Below, piece by piece: positions 20,672 through 32,600 of a DNA stretch of 64,000 nucleotides. The notes beneath the pieces are model-generated. The model worked only from the letters and a program-made list of their open reading frames with translations, was not told where the DNA came from and made no database searches. Every line of letters begins with the position of its first letter. Position 1 is the stretch's first letter. The DNA comes from Syngnathus acus (Eukaryota > Chordata > Actinopteri > Syngnathiformes > Syngnathidae). The translations under genes were made by a program, and so were the position numbers. The stretch is from assembly GCF_901709675.1 (NCBI RefSeq), contig NC_051107.1:4344001-4408000 (forward strand). The letters are read 5' to 3'.

Positions 20672-21079
20672 TCATGCATCAGGCTCCTCTTCATCACTTG
20701 GCGACTGCTTTCTTTGGGTGATTCCTTCCTTTGCACCCCGCTCACGGGTCTGGTGGCCTCCGTCCGCCGGCTCTTCGTTTTGCACAGTCTCTTCCACCTT
20801 GCAAGACAAGCACAAAAGTCTCGCTTGCGCTTGCCGTCGCTTGCGCTTGCCGTCGCTTGCGCGGACGCTTGCGCTTGCCGTCGCTGCGCGGACGCTTGCG
20901 CTTGCCGTCGCTGCGCGGACGCTTGCGCTTGCCGTCGCTGCGCGGACGCTTGCGCTTGCCGTCGCTGCGCGGACGCTTGCGCTTGCCGTCGCTGCGCGGA
21001 CGCTTGCGCTTGCCGTCGCTGCGTGGACGCTTGCGCTTGCCGTCGCTTGCGCTTGCCGTCGCTGCGCGTTGGCACTCAA
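20672..21079 (-). CDS. Hypothetical repeat protein with acidic tail (right arm)
   Basis: Mirror copy of the 11505-11912 frame, encoding an identical 135-residue product. The same caveats apply. Confidence 0.25.
   Translation of the reverse strand: MSANAQRRQAQATASASVHAATASASVRAATASASVRAATASASVRAATASASVRAATASASVRAATASASVRASDGKRKRRQAQARLLCLSCKVEETVQNEEPADGGHQTRERGAKEGITQRKQSPSDEEEPDA
20820..21075 (-). repeat. 27-bp GC-rich minisatellite (right arm)
   Basis: Mirror of the left array with identical copy number. The two 135-residue frames across the arrays are identical between arms, in contrast to the 20-bp array. Confidence 0.95.
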
Positions 21080-22660
21080 TCAGGGTTGCACAACATATTG
21101 GAAAGTCAGTAATATGGCAGTATTGTACATTGAGCAAAGTTGTGCAAAAACTTGGGATGGAGGTGAACTATTTGATCACAATGACATCAGTTAGATCAGT
21201 TACTTTAACTTGCATCAATGACTCTTCATCTTCTAAACTCATTACAAATAGGAGGCCAGAAAACATGGAGCTCGAGTCATTTGCCACATTAAACAAAAAA
21301 AACGTTCCTTTCTTAAATTGCATGTCAATAACCTATACCACCATATGGCAGGTTTCCAATACCCGTGCAGCCCTACACATGTCACCATCGGTGTCCAAAT
21401 GGCAGCCTAGGGGCAGCTTTAGCAACACACCACATGAATGACCTTCAAAATGAACACAACACCGCTTTGTAGCAGTAGCAAAAAATAGCACAAGTTCGTT
21501 ATTTAATTTGTGTCAAAGAATTCTGAATTTGTTTCAGTATGCAGCCCTCAAACAGACATTTGGACACCGCTGGTGTGAATTTAAAAATAATAAAAAAAAA
21601 CTCAATGTTACACGTTGAAGCTGCGCAGGTCGACGCCTCCAGGGAAGCGGGTCTCCCTCAGAACCCAGTGTTCGGTCAAGGCAGGATACTTTGGAGTGTT
21701 GCCACCAGGCTGGGGAAGTGGTCCACCTCTGATCGTGTCGCGTCCCGGTCGCCATCTGCAGACAGAAACAGAAACAATGTCAGAAACTCAAAGAGCACCC
21801 CAAGTGGTAGGTCACTTGCTTACTTGACCACAGCGGCTAGCTACTCTGTGATTGTCGCCGGGTCGGGTTGGGCCGGGTCGGGCCATGCGCACCCCTTTAG
21901 CGTCCAGCCTGCAAAAGGCAGAACACGCAATGCGTTGTGCGCTGCTTATGCCTCTAGCACCCGCGCCCGCTGCTTCCTCGTGGACCAGCTCGCTCCAACG
22001 CCGCCCTACACCGAGGGGAGAACAAAGAACACTAGTACCACAGTGGTAGGTTAGGGTTAAATGAAGTACGACAGTGGTAGGTTAGAAAAAGACCCAAAAT
22101 GTGAATGTCTCGCTCCAACACCTAGGGGAGAACAAAGAACGCAAGTACCACAGTGGTAGGTTAGGGTTAGATTAAGTACAACGGTGGTAGGTTAGGAAAA
22201 CGACACAAAATGTCACAAGTCACATTGGAAAATTGGACATTCGGGACCGGCTCGCTCCAACGCCGCCCTACAACGAGGGGGGGGACAAAGAACGCAGCAA
22301 GTACAACAGTGGCAGGTTAGAAAAAGACAAAATGTTACAAGTCATGGCAAAATTGGACCTTCGGATCCACGTCAAAGTTTAGTTTGCGTCCATCCACGTG
22401 ACCACATCCTCCCCCAAGTGAGCCGTCAATGGCAACCAAGCACAAGACAACGCTGGATCCAGACAAGCCACAACCTTAACCACAGCACACCTCTTAAGCA
22501 AGACCAACCATCAGACCCCCAAACACTGTCCACACCTGCAACCTTTCCGTCGTGCACCCATAACCAAAGGCAACCACCCTGCCGCCTCCTGGGCACATGA
22601 TCCGCACACGTCGACTTTTGCAGTGCGCTGCTTGATTCTTGACTTGATATGGCATTGCTC

Positions 22661-22780
22661 CTTTGGATAGGCCATTGCTCCTTTGGATAGGGCATTGCTC
22701 CTTTGGATAGGCCATTGCTCCTTTGGATAGGCCATTGCTCCTTTGGATAGGCCATTGCTCCTTTGGAAATTGCATTGCTC
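22661..22780 (-). repeat. 20-bp minisatellite, five full units plus one degenerate unit (right arm)
   Basis: Reverse complement of the 9661-9940 array, without the expanded GAGCCATGGC variant. The nine-unit (180-bp) difference accounts for most of the offset between outer and inner pairing coordinates. Confidence 0.95.
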
Positions 22781-23267
22781 CTTTTGAAATGGAATCATCC
22801 TTTTCCTCATCCCACTCGGCTCCTCTTGCAGCCTGCAAAAACACGCATACACCATTAATTGTGTGCTGGGAAGCTGCAACTTTGCACAAACTTGTTTTCA
22901 CCTGATTTAGGACTAGTCTTCCTCAGTGTCCTCAACATCACTGAGATGGCTCAAGAGCCTCCCGCTTGCTTTGCGTCCAAGGATGCTGGCTAGGCGGCCT
23001 TATTTGGCGCTACACAAGACCAACACAAATTGCAACAATTATAGACATCTAGGAGAGTGGCAATGGCATGATATTTTTGCAATAATTATACATACCAAGT
23101 ACAGTTTTATATGCAATATATACTTAGGGGAAATGGCATGTTATTTTTGCAACAATTAAACATACTAAGTACAGTTTTACATTTAATATAGATTTATAAT
23201 TAAAATATTTCAGTCACTATCAGAAAGAATCAAGATTTTAATTTCATCATCCATCAACTCACCTCAC

Positions 23268-23510
23268 ATCCGACAGACGATCCAGGTTTGCGGCGTCGCA
23301 CGAATTGAGCAGAGTGGTTCAAAACGGGAGAAAATAACGCGCGCAAATGTTTGTTGCGTAACGGAACGCATCTTTAAATAAATTTGGGCCGGCGGGCGCC
23401 ATCTTTGAATAGATTTGGGCCGGCGGGCGCCATCTTTGAATAGATTTGGGTCACAAATATCGGATTTTGACATGACGTCACTAATTCGTCACATTCATAA
23501 GCTTGTTTAA
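23268..23510 (-). promoter_or_regulatory. CpG/YY1 promoter-like block with first-exon donor (right arm)
   Basis: Mirror of 8890-9134, pointing toward the centre on the minus strand. Both YY1-like boxes here read AAAGATGGCGCC, while the left arm has one variant box. The donor is conserved. Confidence 0.45.
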
Positions 23511-24152
23511 CAAGGAAATGGCGCACACACATCTCAACAGAACCAATATAACCAACGATCATAATTGTTTATTTGACTATAGTCAAACTAACGTTTCCTA
23601 TAGCCAGACAAACACGCGCTTATCGGCGGCGTGTTTTACGAACCTTCAACATAAAAACGAATGAAAAAATGCTGGCCAGCATTAAAAAACAAACCCCGCG
23701 AAAGACATTTGAAATACTGTAGCGGCAAAACGACCGAAGCGCGCAACGACGCGACGCAAAGTCGATTGTGGCGTGCCGTGGCCGAACCTCAAACACTCAC
23801 GAGTTCCTGGACAGCAGAAATCCTGCAAGAAATAGTAAAAGGCATCGTAAGAAACGCCAAACGTCGCCGAGTCACGAGTACGACAATCCTGCAACAAACA
23901 AACAAAAATAAAAACGACAAACATTTGCTCGCTTGCCTGAGAAAATGCCCCGCGGTCGGTGGCGCCTGCATTTGATAATTCCCCTTGAGCGCGAAAATCC
24001 TGCAACAAACAAACACGGCGTCCGTCGGGAGAAACGGCAAGAAACGACAAACATTTGCTCCCTTACCTGACAAACCGCCCGCCACGCGCTCGGTGGCACC
24101 TGCATTTGATAACTCCTCTTGAGCACACCTGTCTCCAATTTACCTGAAGACG

Positions 24153-24160
24153 TGACGTCA
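24153..24160. promoter_or_regulatory. CRE-type site TGACGTCA (right arm)
   Basis: Partner of 8240-8247, unchanged between arms. Confidence 0.4.
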
Positions 24161-24463
24161 CATCCGCCAATTCAAATAGTCTTCTTCTTCTCCTGCTCGT
24201 CCAACGGCGCTTTGCACACTAGCGCCATGGTGACTACTGTGGAAAGGATTGCTTCGATGACTATACGCTTACAATGTAAAACTTCAGGCTTAAGTGCTCA
24301 ACTGAGACCGCTCGTGTCCCTCCAGAACACTTTCTTATTTATTTATTCGTTTATTTTACCTATTGAAGTGTTCATGAGGTGTACCTAATAACAGGCCACT
24401 TCATTAGGGGAAAAAACAATAGGGACACTACACGAGGTAAAAAAAAAAAATGAAATGAATAAA

Positions 24464-25600
24464 ACAAAATAAGGTTTGTGACTATCCATGGTCTTCTTAA
24501 TTGACATCATAAACAATGTACACAAGAACACTGACACATTTTAGGAGTCTGCAGCTTTTATAAGAATTCAAGTAAGTAATTCACTGTCATTAAAAAAGGT
24601 CAATAATGCAGTTTGTATCCAGCTGGCAGGATGCATTATGCTGCAGAACAGAGGTAATAGTTGTCGTCATGGTAACATACACACATCTACTATTTTAGTG
24701 CACATACTGCATTCATACTGCTTCAATTTACACGCCCAGTTCAACAGTCCCAAGTGGATTTTCTCAGTGGCTTTCGTGGATTCTTGTTCATGCTGCATAC
24801 GTTGGGTCGCAGCGTTGGTCACAAGTACTCACTAGGAGGCAATTGTTTTTTTGGTGGCATTGAGTTCACACCAAGTGCATTCTTTAAATAGCCTCAGAAG
24901 AGAAGGCGGGCAGGCCTGCTTCGCCGAGCGCAGGGGAAATGTCAGTGGCTTAACAGTCCCCATGCTGCTAAGCTACTTTGCAAGAAGGAATAAAAGCCTC
25001 AATACAGCTCCTTAGTGAGCGCAATATCCGATTCAATTGGCCTTAGCCAATTGTGGAAGTAATTTGTCAATGATTCATCCTCAAACGTTGTAATACTTTG
25101 GGAGATTGACAATGTACGTTGACATATTTTTGCTTTCATCTCATTTGTAAATTTAAAATGGACGCACCTTAAACCAATGGAGGAATATTATATTTTTAGT
25201 GGCGTCCTACATGTCGTGCAATTTTAATGTACAGTTTCCAATTAGTTTCTGAGTAGACAAATTGGGCTAAGGCAGTTCAAAATGAGCAGAATTGTTTTTG
25301 GGCAGGGTTCCACAGCTAATGCGAGGTTTTGCTGTGTAATGATGTAATGCTCCCTGAGGCAAGGAAGGACAGATGAATAGCAAGAAGTTCCCTGCGACCA
25401 TTGTTGCTACTAATGTATTTTTAATTTCCCATGAAGTGATTGGAGTCCTCATGCGACCACTACGCCATAATTGGTTGCCTGCGCGAACATCACTCAGCCT
25501 AACAAGCGTCAACATGCATGGGCACAAACCTTGGGGTCAGAATAGACATGCTTTAAAAAAAAAAAAAAAAACAGAATATGACAGGTTATCATATAGATGA
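24464..25600. other. Intergenic, between palindrome and tbc1d22a 3' end
   Basis: About 1.1 kb with no supported gene. Only short frames and poly(A)/poly(T) runs are visible. Confidence 0.6.
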
Positions 25601-26514
25601 TTTATTTACATTTTCTATTTACACTTTTCTTCATTTCAAAAATTTCTGTACATTTTTGTCCATTCGGGAACCCTTCTGTGAGCAAATGTGAGGGATTTTT
25701 TTTTCTTTATTTTTGTTCAACTGAGAGGAGCAAGACCTACTATGGGGGATGTCATTGCAGGAGATTCTTCAACGATGGTTTGAAGTTCAGTGTATTTGTT
25801 GTAGGCTGAAGAGGGCTGCAGCCATTTCCTCACTGCGGGGAAGCTTGGGGGAGCACACTGGCATTAAATTAACACTAAATCCATAGAACTGAAAGAGGAA
25901 CATTTACAGTATGTAAAAAAATCAAAGCCAGATTTTATTTCCCCCCCACAAGTTTCAACAAAATGTTCATCTTTCAGTTTGCAGTGTGGAATAAGGCAAC
26001 AAAAGCGACATGTTGATAAGCCCCGCCCCCCCATCCTTTTCAAACAAGGCTCGAGTGTACCTAATGTATCAGTATCAAAATAATAATGTAAACAAAATAA
26101 AGGATATGACATGAGGAGAACATCCAATTTCAATTGCGTTTGCCTTCCAGAAAAATAAGAGCATTGTTTTAAGTCCGCTTTGAAGAGCATTCACCCTACA
26201 AAAGAGTTTCACGTCAAACATTTTTGTTTCTCACGGTACCTTTTCTCAATATTGGCGAAGCTCTCTGGACTCAATGGTCTGGATGGAACGGGGGGGAGAT
26301 TTCTTGCACACTTTGCCCTTTTCGCCGTCTTCTGTTGACTTGACACAACAGTCAAAAAAGGTCAGCAAAAAAAAAAAGTTCTCCCGAATGTCTCCCCATG
26401 AGTAGAATGCGAATTCTTTGAGTCAAATAAAAAAAGGTTCAGTGCTACATCCGCTCAGTTTTTCAAATCTCCTTTAGGGCAATGTGGTCCTTCCACTGAA
26501 GAATCTTCAGGTCA
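25601..26514 (-). other. tbc1d22a: Probable tbc1d22a 3' UTR
   Basis: Sequence downstream of the stop at 26515-26517. Candidate minus-strand AATAAA signals lie at plus positions 25934-25939, 25706-25711 and 25601-25606. Which one is used cannot be told from sequence. Confidence 0.45.
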
Positions 26515-26643
26515 TCATCTCTTATAGTGGTTGGGTGCGTCAGCAAAGGCGAACTTCAACCGGTAGGCCTCGGCCAGCAGCACGCTGACTTCCTCGTTGC
26601 CCCAGTGCATGGTGGGAAGGTTCTGCAGGAGAATCATTAGGCC
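26515..26643 (-). CDS. tbc1d22a: tbc1d22a terminal coding exon x10
   Basis: 129 nt including TGA; acceptor CTTCTTTCCGAAAG. Reads GLMILLQNLPTMHWGNEEV then SVLLAEAYRLKFAFADAP and NHYKR-stop. The C terminus has the expected family length and ending, so the gene is complete at its 3' end. The frame upstream of 26643 is intron. Confidence 0.93.
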   Translation of the reverse strand, partial: GLMILLQNLPTMHWGNEEVSVLLAEAYRLKFAFADAPNHYKR

Positions 26644-29600
26644 CTTTCGGAAAGAAGAGCGAGCGCATTTAGATCGAGGCGGCCGTGTACAGTACACTAC
26701 TGAATGATCGTTTAAATATTTCACATTGTATTACGGGGGGAAAAAAATGTAATCAGCAATAAAAAAAGAAAAAGCCCTTTGGAAGACATTATTTCCTCCA
26801 AAACTGATTTCTAAATTAATTTTGTTTGTATAAACAGATTTAATGCATACATAAAATAAAAAGTGTAATTATTTTTGCACTGACTTATAATGCTAAAAAC
26901 CTTTTTGTTCAATACGGCACACACACATACGCACAGAATTGATAGTGGAAACATTATCTCCCCAGAGGCGGTAATTAAGTCATTTTTCATGCAGACACAC
27001 AAAACACTTGCCGAATATGACCCATTATTTGCTGTTTACATCTCTACTTTTGCAAATGGAACGACTAATTCCACTTATTTAAGGTTTGGCTAAGAAGAAA
27101 AGTAAACATTGGAAAACGTCGCTGATGGGTTCATACAACAGAAATCAGCACAATCCTTAAAGTCAGGAAGATTACAAATCGGATTGAATAGGACACTGCA
27201 AAAGTAAACAGGTGGGTGAGGATGTTAAAAGGAATTAAAAAAAAAAAAAAAGAAAAAAAAATGTCTAACCAAAATTCATGCTCCGCTGCACGTATTGAAT
27301 GTTTACAACGAGAAGGCACTTTGTATTATGGCTGTGTTCGCCATATTAAAACAAACTTGTTCCATGATTGGTTTTTTTTTTTTCTTCCTTGTGTTTTTAA
27401 TGAGGAGCTGAGACAACCTTAATGACTTCGCAACCGGGGGCATTTATATTCTGAGTGGTGCCTTTAAAAAAATTTAAAAAAGCCAACTTTTCTCTCACTA
27501 ATTAAGTTGCCATTCATTTTTTTTTTTTCCCTTTCGCCCATCAGGCACTTTGCTGTGTTTCACCTCTCGCATCGTGACTAACTTTAAAAGGTGAGCGGCG
27601 GGAGACAGAGAAAAGTTTGGCGACATGTTTGCGTGGGCTTTAAAAGCGACGAGATAATTAAGTAAACATTAACGGCGGATCACGGGCCTTTCGACGTTTT
27701 AGTGAGAAGACAAAAGCAATGAGAAACTCATTAAACCAGAGATGTCAAACATATTTTTTTCACGGGCCGCATTGTAGTCATCGCTTCTTTCGGAGAGCCA
27801 TTATGACAGTCAACCCAAATAAATGTATGAGCACCTCATATTAGATACAGTAAAAGCTACAAAACAAACTGACAAACAAGAGACGAGTAAAAACTGGTCA
27901 AATATTAAGAAAAAAAGAAAGATATTATTAAAAGTGAAGACAATTTTCAATTCTAGTCATGACACACCAATTTGATGCACAATTTGTCTTTGCGGGCCAC
28001 ATAAAATGATGTGGCGGGCCAGATTAACTTAAAACTAGCTAGCTAAGCTCGCTAATAAGCAGTCTTGGCCAACAGCTGCTTGTTTATGCCACAAATAAAA
28101 CTTGGACCTTTTGAGGGGCTGACCTTCTACGACCCCCCACCCAGCAGTGTTCACAAAGACACATTCCCTCTGAAGATTCTTGACTGGAAGCTTTTGGAGA
28201 AAAGAGCGGAAGGGGAAGGAGAGAAAGGGCGCCTGATGGGCTTTCAGCCGGGCCTTTTGCTCATCTGTATTCCGCCGAGCGTCATCATCCGCTCGCCGCT
28301 TTCACCGCTGCACGAGTATTTATGCTGATTCACGTCCTCGCACGAGCGGCACATGGTACATAACGTTTACAATGAAAGAAGAAAGTGTTTTGGCCCGCCG
28401 ACTGGAGCGTTGTGAACCTAAGAGAAGAAAGTGGACCTGGGAGACATTAGAAGTAGTGCGTGCCTCATGTTGTGTTGCATGTTTGAATATTGGACGCTTT
28501 GCCCTCGTGGTTCTGGAAGCCCGAGGCTAAACAGCATGTTTCGGCCTCCCCCAAGGCTCTTCGCTACGTGCGCTTCATCACTCAAAGAAAAATATCTCGC
28601 GTGTTCACGTGATCTGAAGGATGGATATTTATGTCGCGTTTAAAGAAAGTTGTTTTTTTTCAGCAACTGCAGGAAGCTTAGCATGTGCTAGCATATGTCC
28701 ATAAATTGCCAAGGTCGTCTAACGGCAGACCGCCGTGTAATCAAGTCCTGCTTTGTGTCATGGATGGTGACTGAGGAGCTTCATTAGGGCCATATTTCAG
28801 CTCGCTAACCATCTGCCGGCTATCACTTCAACGAGGCTATCGGCTTTAATTGCACGCGTCTCGGCTTTCGGGAAGGAGCGCGCTCGGGCTCAAACGTGCA
28901 GGTGGCGTGGCGCCACCAGTGAACCGCTTTCATATTATTCCAAAAAAAGTGTTTGCAAACAAAGTCGTCGCATCTAATAGGTGCTTCCTCCATGAAATGC
29001 TTCTTAATAGCTTGTATTTTCCCCTGGCCCAAAGAAAAATAAATAAAACGTGTTCATTATGTGCGCGTGTGGCTTCCTGCTGCTATTTAAGAACAGAGAT
29101 TCATTTGTCCCGCAGCACCAACACATTGATCCGACACGACTGTACGTGGTGTGTTACACACACACACACACACACAAAAAAAAGGCAATTAGCTCGCCGT
29201 CCCCTTCACTTGGCGAGCCTTAAAGTGCTTAATGGCTATTGATATTGAGGGGAAAGCAGATTGCCAATAGAGTCGGCGGCGCTGAGGCTCTTACTTTAAG
29301 AGACGGTTGCGTTTGCTTTTAGGTTGTTGTGTTGCGAGCTGAATCGCGCCTCGCTTTCGTCTTTGTATGCAACGAAAGTGACACTCACCGCATTAACTTT
29401 TATCTGGCTGGTTTTGATCCTCCCCGGTATACCTCAAAACTCCTATTTTAAGTTCTTAAATCAGTTAATGTGTTTTTAATCAACGCAGCTTTTGCTATGA
29501 TGCATTCTATTACTTATATTGATTATGCTGGATGGATAGTCATGCTATTTTGTGGATTTTTCAATCTCAGGCTTTATTTGGGGATGTAATTCCACTTTTA

Positions 29601-32600
29601 GCCACTAGATGGCCTAACTGCAACTTTTAATAAAGAGTGGTGAAGAGAAAAAAGTTGACAGAATGTCTTAAGATTTTATGATCCTGCCTTGGCGCCTTCA
29701 GAAAGCAATGCATGTTTTTAAATAATGATAAAAAAATATTTAAAAATTATTTTGAATAACGCCAGTCATTTTCTTTTTCTATAATCGAAGGGGGGGAATT
29801 TAGTCAATTATAACAGTAGATTTGTTTTTGTGAATTTTTGTTTTTAAAGGCCATAAGCTATTCCGCAGGGTCTCCGAAATCCACTTAAAAGGAGCGTGCG
29901 CCCATGGAGTGCAGACCTCTGCCAAAGCAACATGTTCAGAAGCCACATCAAATAAACCAATCAAACCAAAAAGGGCCATGTCGCTAGCGAGATGAAACTT
30001 TGCTAAGTGAAGTGAGGGTACCGCCGCTTTAAGCCTTTCAAGGTGCCTCAACACACATTCAGATGATATGCACTTGTAACCAACTGGCGTAAGAAGTGCA
30101 CTGTTTTCTCTGACATGCATCGTTCCACCCCCTGACCTCCCTTGCACAGCTACATGTAGACACACACACACACGTGCGCGATGGCTGTCACCCGCGTGCA
30201 CACACTCCAGGTAGCCGGCGCTGGTAATGGTGTTTTGTGGCATCCTGAGGTGTAATGGGCAAAGGCACTGCTCCGTCAGGGCCATTAGCTTTCTGTAGCT
30301 CATATAATTACACTAAATGGGCCCTCTGGCAAACAGTGGGCGCGAAAAGAGGAGTCGGCCATGTGGCACACGAGGAGAGGTGCAGACGTGAAAATGGCCG
30401 GGCCGAGTCACGAAAAGACAGGTGGATGAAAGCCCCGACTGGATGTGTCGTTCCGATGGCTAATGAGGCAATGCTTTGCACATTTGGAAAATACTTCTTA
30501 GCCTTTTATTGTGCAATTGTTATGACACTTCAAATTTCGTTTTCTCAAATAGATTCCGGGACCTAAATGACTGCAAGTGCCCAAAAGCGAGAGCAGCCCA
30601 AAAGAGAACGGCAGCGCATTAAATGCCACCCAGCAAGTCCCGAGAAGCGGGCTAATTAAACCTGTTCTTTGTAGCTTGTTGGCTCCATCTTCACACACGC
30701 GCTCGCTCGCACACAAAAACACACCAAGGAGCAGTTGCCAGGCAACAAGTCGAGACTCCATGAAGTCCCTAAATCCCGGACAGTTGGTGAGTTAACATGG
30801 AAACCTTAACCCAGCAGGAAGCCGGCACGTCCTTCAAACATTTTCGTCTGACATATTTGCTCGACCTGCCACCGGTTTTCATCCAAACCTGCACTCTGGA
30901 TTTTTATTTGAAATTGAAATCAATTTTTTTTTTCCTCCTACATCAAAATGTGTCAGCATCTCCCTCGATGTTAGCGTGTGTGTTTTTTTACGTGTGTGAC
31001 AAGTGGAAATAAAACGCTGCAATATGTGCGGCATTATTTATGGGCATGTCGAGGTCTCTTGAGTGCGCCTCGTTCAGCGGTAGGAGAAAGGTATGACGAG
31101 CACATGCGCTAGCGGGCACGCATCCCAGGTCGGCGGTTAGCCGTTAGCGCGCTCGGCCATGCGGAACGCCGGAGGGCGGATTGCTCGGGGAGGAAACCCG
31201 CCTCCGCCCTCCCGCTTTTCATTTAGCGGCTTAACCGGTCCCAGCAAACGCGGCGGAGGAGGTTTCACGCTTTAGTCGGCGTACGACGCCCGATAACCGC
31301 CGGCAAATTATCATTTTAAATGATTTTCTTCCTGTCGGTTAATTAAAAGCATCAATGTGAATCAATCATTCACTCGAACCAAGTGGGGGGGCGGCGGCGG
31401 GGGGGCGCAACGTCACACGCCGCCGCAGAGGCTCGTTATTGCCATTGAAAACAATTAGCTCGTACTCAAGTTTGTGTACGGTGAAAAACGACGGGCTGTA
31501 AATGGGCTTTTTTTGGATAAACAAAAACAACTCCGGATTTAAAATTAGCATTAGCTTGGACTTTTATTTGTCGCTCATAAAACCACCCTGCCTCTATTTA
31601 AGTTGCTGTTTAAAATTCTCTGACGACCCACTGAGGCACAAAACCAAGTTGGGTCTGAGGCCGATTGGAATTTAGTTTTTTGTCATCTCCCCTTCCTGTT
31701 TACTCGCCGTTTTCTTTTTCTGTGACAGCCTACTTAGGCGGAACACCGAATTAGCCGCTATGTTTTTGACAAGTAGGGAAATTCATTATGCACTTTTTCT
31801 CTTTGCTTTTAAACAGTTTGAAACATTGATTTTTATTCTTCCTACTGTTTCCTTTGAAAGTTTTATAAGCATTCCTTGCCTATATCGAATTTATTACTCT
31901 ATTAAAGGAATTACTGAGAACATATAAGATTAAATGCCTGCTTCAAGACGTAAATAGCATAACATGTTTCCATGTCGACTTCCACCTGAATTGATTTATT
32001 TATCGTATGCGTAAAGCAGACGTGGCACGAGTGGGCTGTGCGAGTTGATAAGAAGTTGCTCAGCAGGCCCTTAAGAACCTGCCAGGCCCACGTCTGAACT
32101 CGCACACTCGCTGGATCAGAAGCAGAAATCTCGGCGAATTAAACCGCTAAAGCCGAGGGAAGAGCGGGAACGGTAACTTTTTTTTCCGGCTCACCCGCTG
32201 ACATTAATCTGCGCCCGAAAATACTTGGTGTTCTTTTTGGGGCGGATCAATTTGCGAGCGGAATTTGGTGATGGATCAAGTGGGGCCGCGGTACATGAAG
32301 ACGTGCGCGGCCGGCTCATTTGCGGTCGGTCCATTGTCAAATGCCGTGATGACATTTGGCCGAGTGCGTTTTGCCATTTTGAATGGGAAGCGCGCGCACA
32401 GCTAGCGCCGCTGTCGTAGCTCGCCAGCGCAGTTAAAAGAGTCATGTTTCCCGGCGAGCGGGCCAGCAATGTCACCTTCTGGCAGCTGTCTAGCGCCACC
32501 CGTCTTCTGAACCTTACAGTTAATGACCATGGAGGTAATGGAGAAGGATGCGGACCATGAACAACTCCACAATTACAGCCCGGTGGATTTCTCGCGCGCC

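Larger units (their letters stand above)
7917..24463. mobile_element. Giant palindromic element, two ~8.2-kb inverted arms
   Basis: The sequence from 7917 to about 16292 reappears reverse-complemented from 24463 back to about 16293, with no unique spacer. In the inner part, paired coordinates sum to about 32586 (for example 15875 with 16711, and 15207 with 17379). Outside the 20-bp minisatellite the sum falls to about 32400 because the left arm has nine more copies. Homology stops at ATTCATTTC on the left and GAAATGAAT on the right. The arms differ by scattered substitutions and indels. No transposase, polymerase, integrase or capsid-like protein was recognised. No convincing target-site duplication is visible: only a TA at the edges and an ATCCATG at 7897-7903 and 24484-24490, slightly outside the ends. 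It could be a foldback transposon, an integrated inverted dimer or an ampliconic palindrome. Confidence 0.9.
16293..24463 (-). repeat. Right arm of the giant palindrome
   Basis: Reverse complement of the left arm. Differences from it include 5 rather than 14 full copies of the 20-bp minisatellite, five rather than six central hairpins, a one-base insertion at the pairing position of 8490-8500, a 5-bp insertion plus 2-bp deletion at the position pairing with 10715-10752, and a C-to-T change that creates a stop in the frame that stays open through 12180 in the left arm. The inner portion (16293 to about 18790) is virtually identical to its partner. Confidence 0.9.

Noticed and set aside
7917-24463. 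Palindrome as a simple assembly or hairpin-read artefact
   Set aside because: The arms differ by substitutions, indels, 14 versus 5 minisatellite units, six versus five hairpins and loop orientation. A folded single molecule would give identical arms. The inner 2.5 kb alone cannot rule it out.
7917-24463. Maverick/Polinton or other known giant DNA transposon
   Set aside because: No polymerase, integrase, protease, packaging ATPase or capsid-like frame is visible, and the inverted repeats span the entire element instead of its ends.
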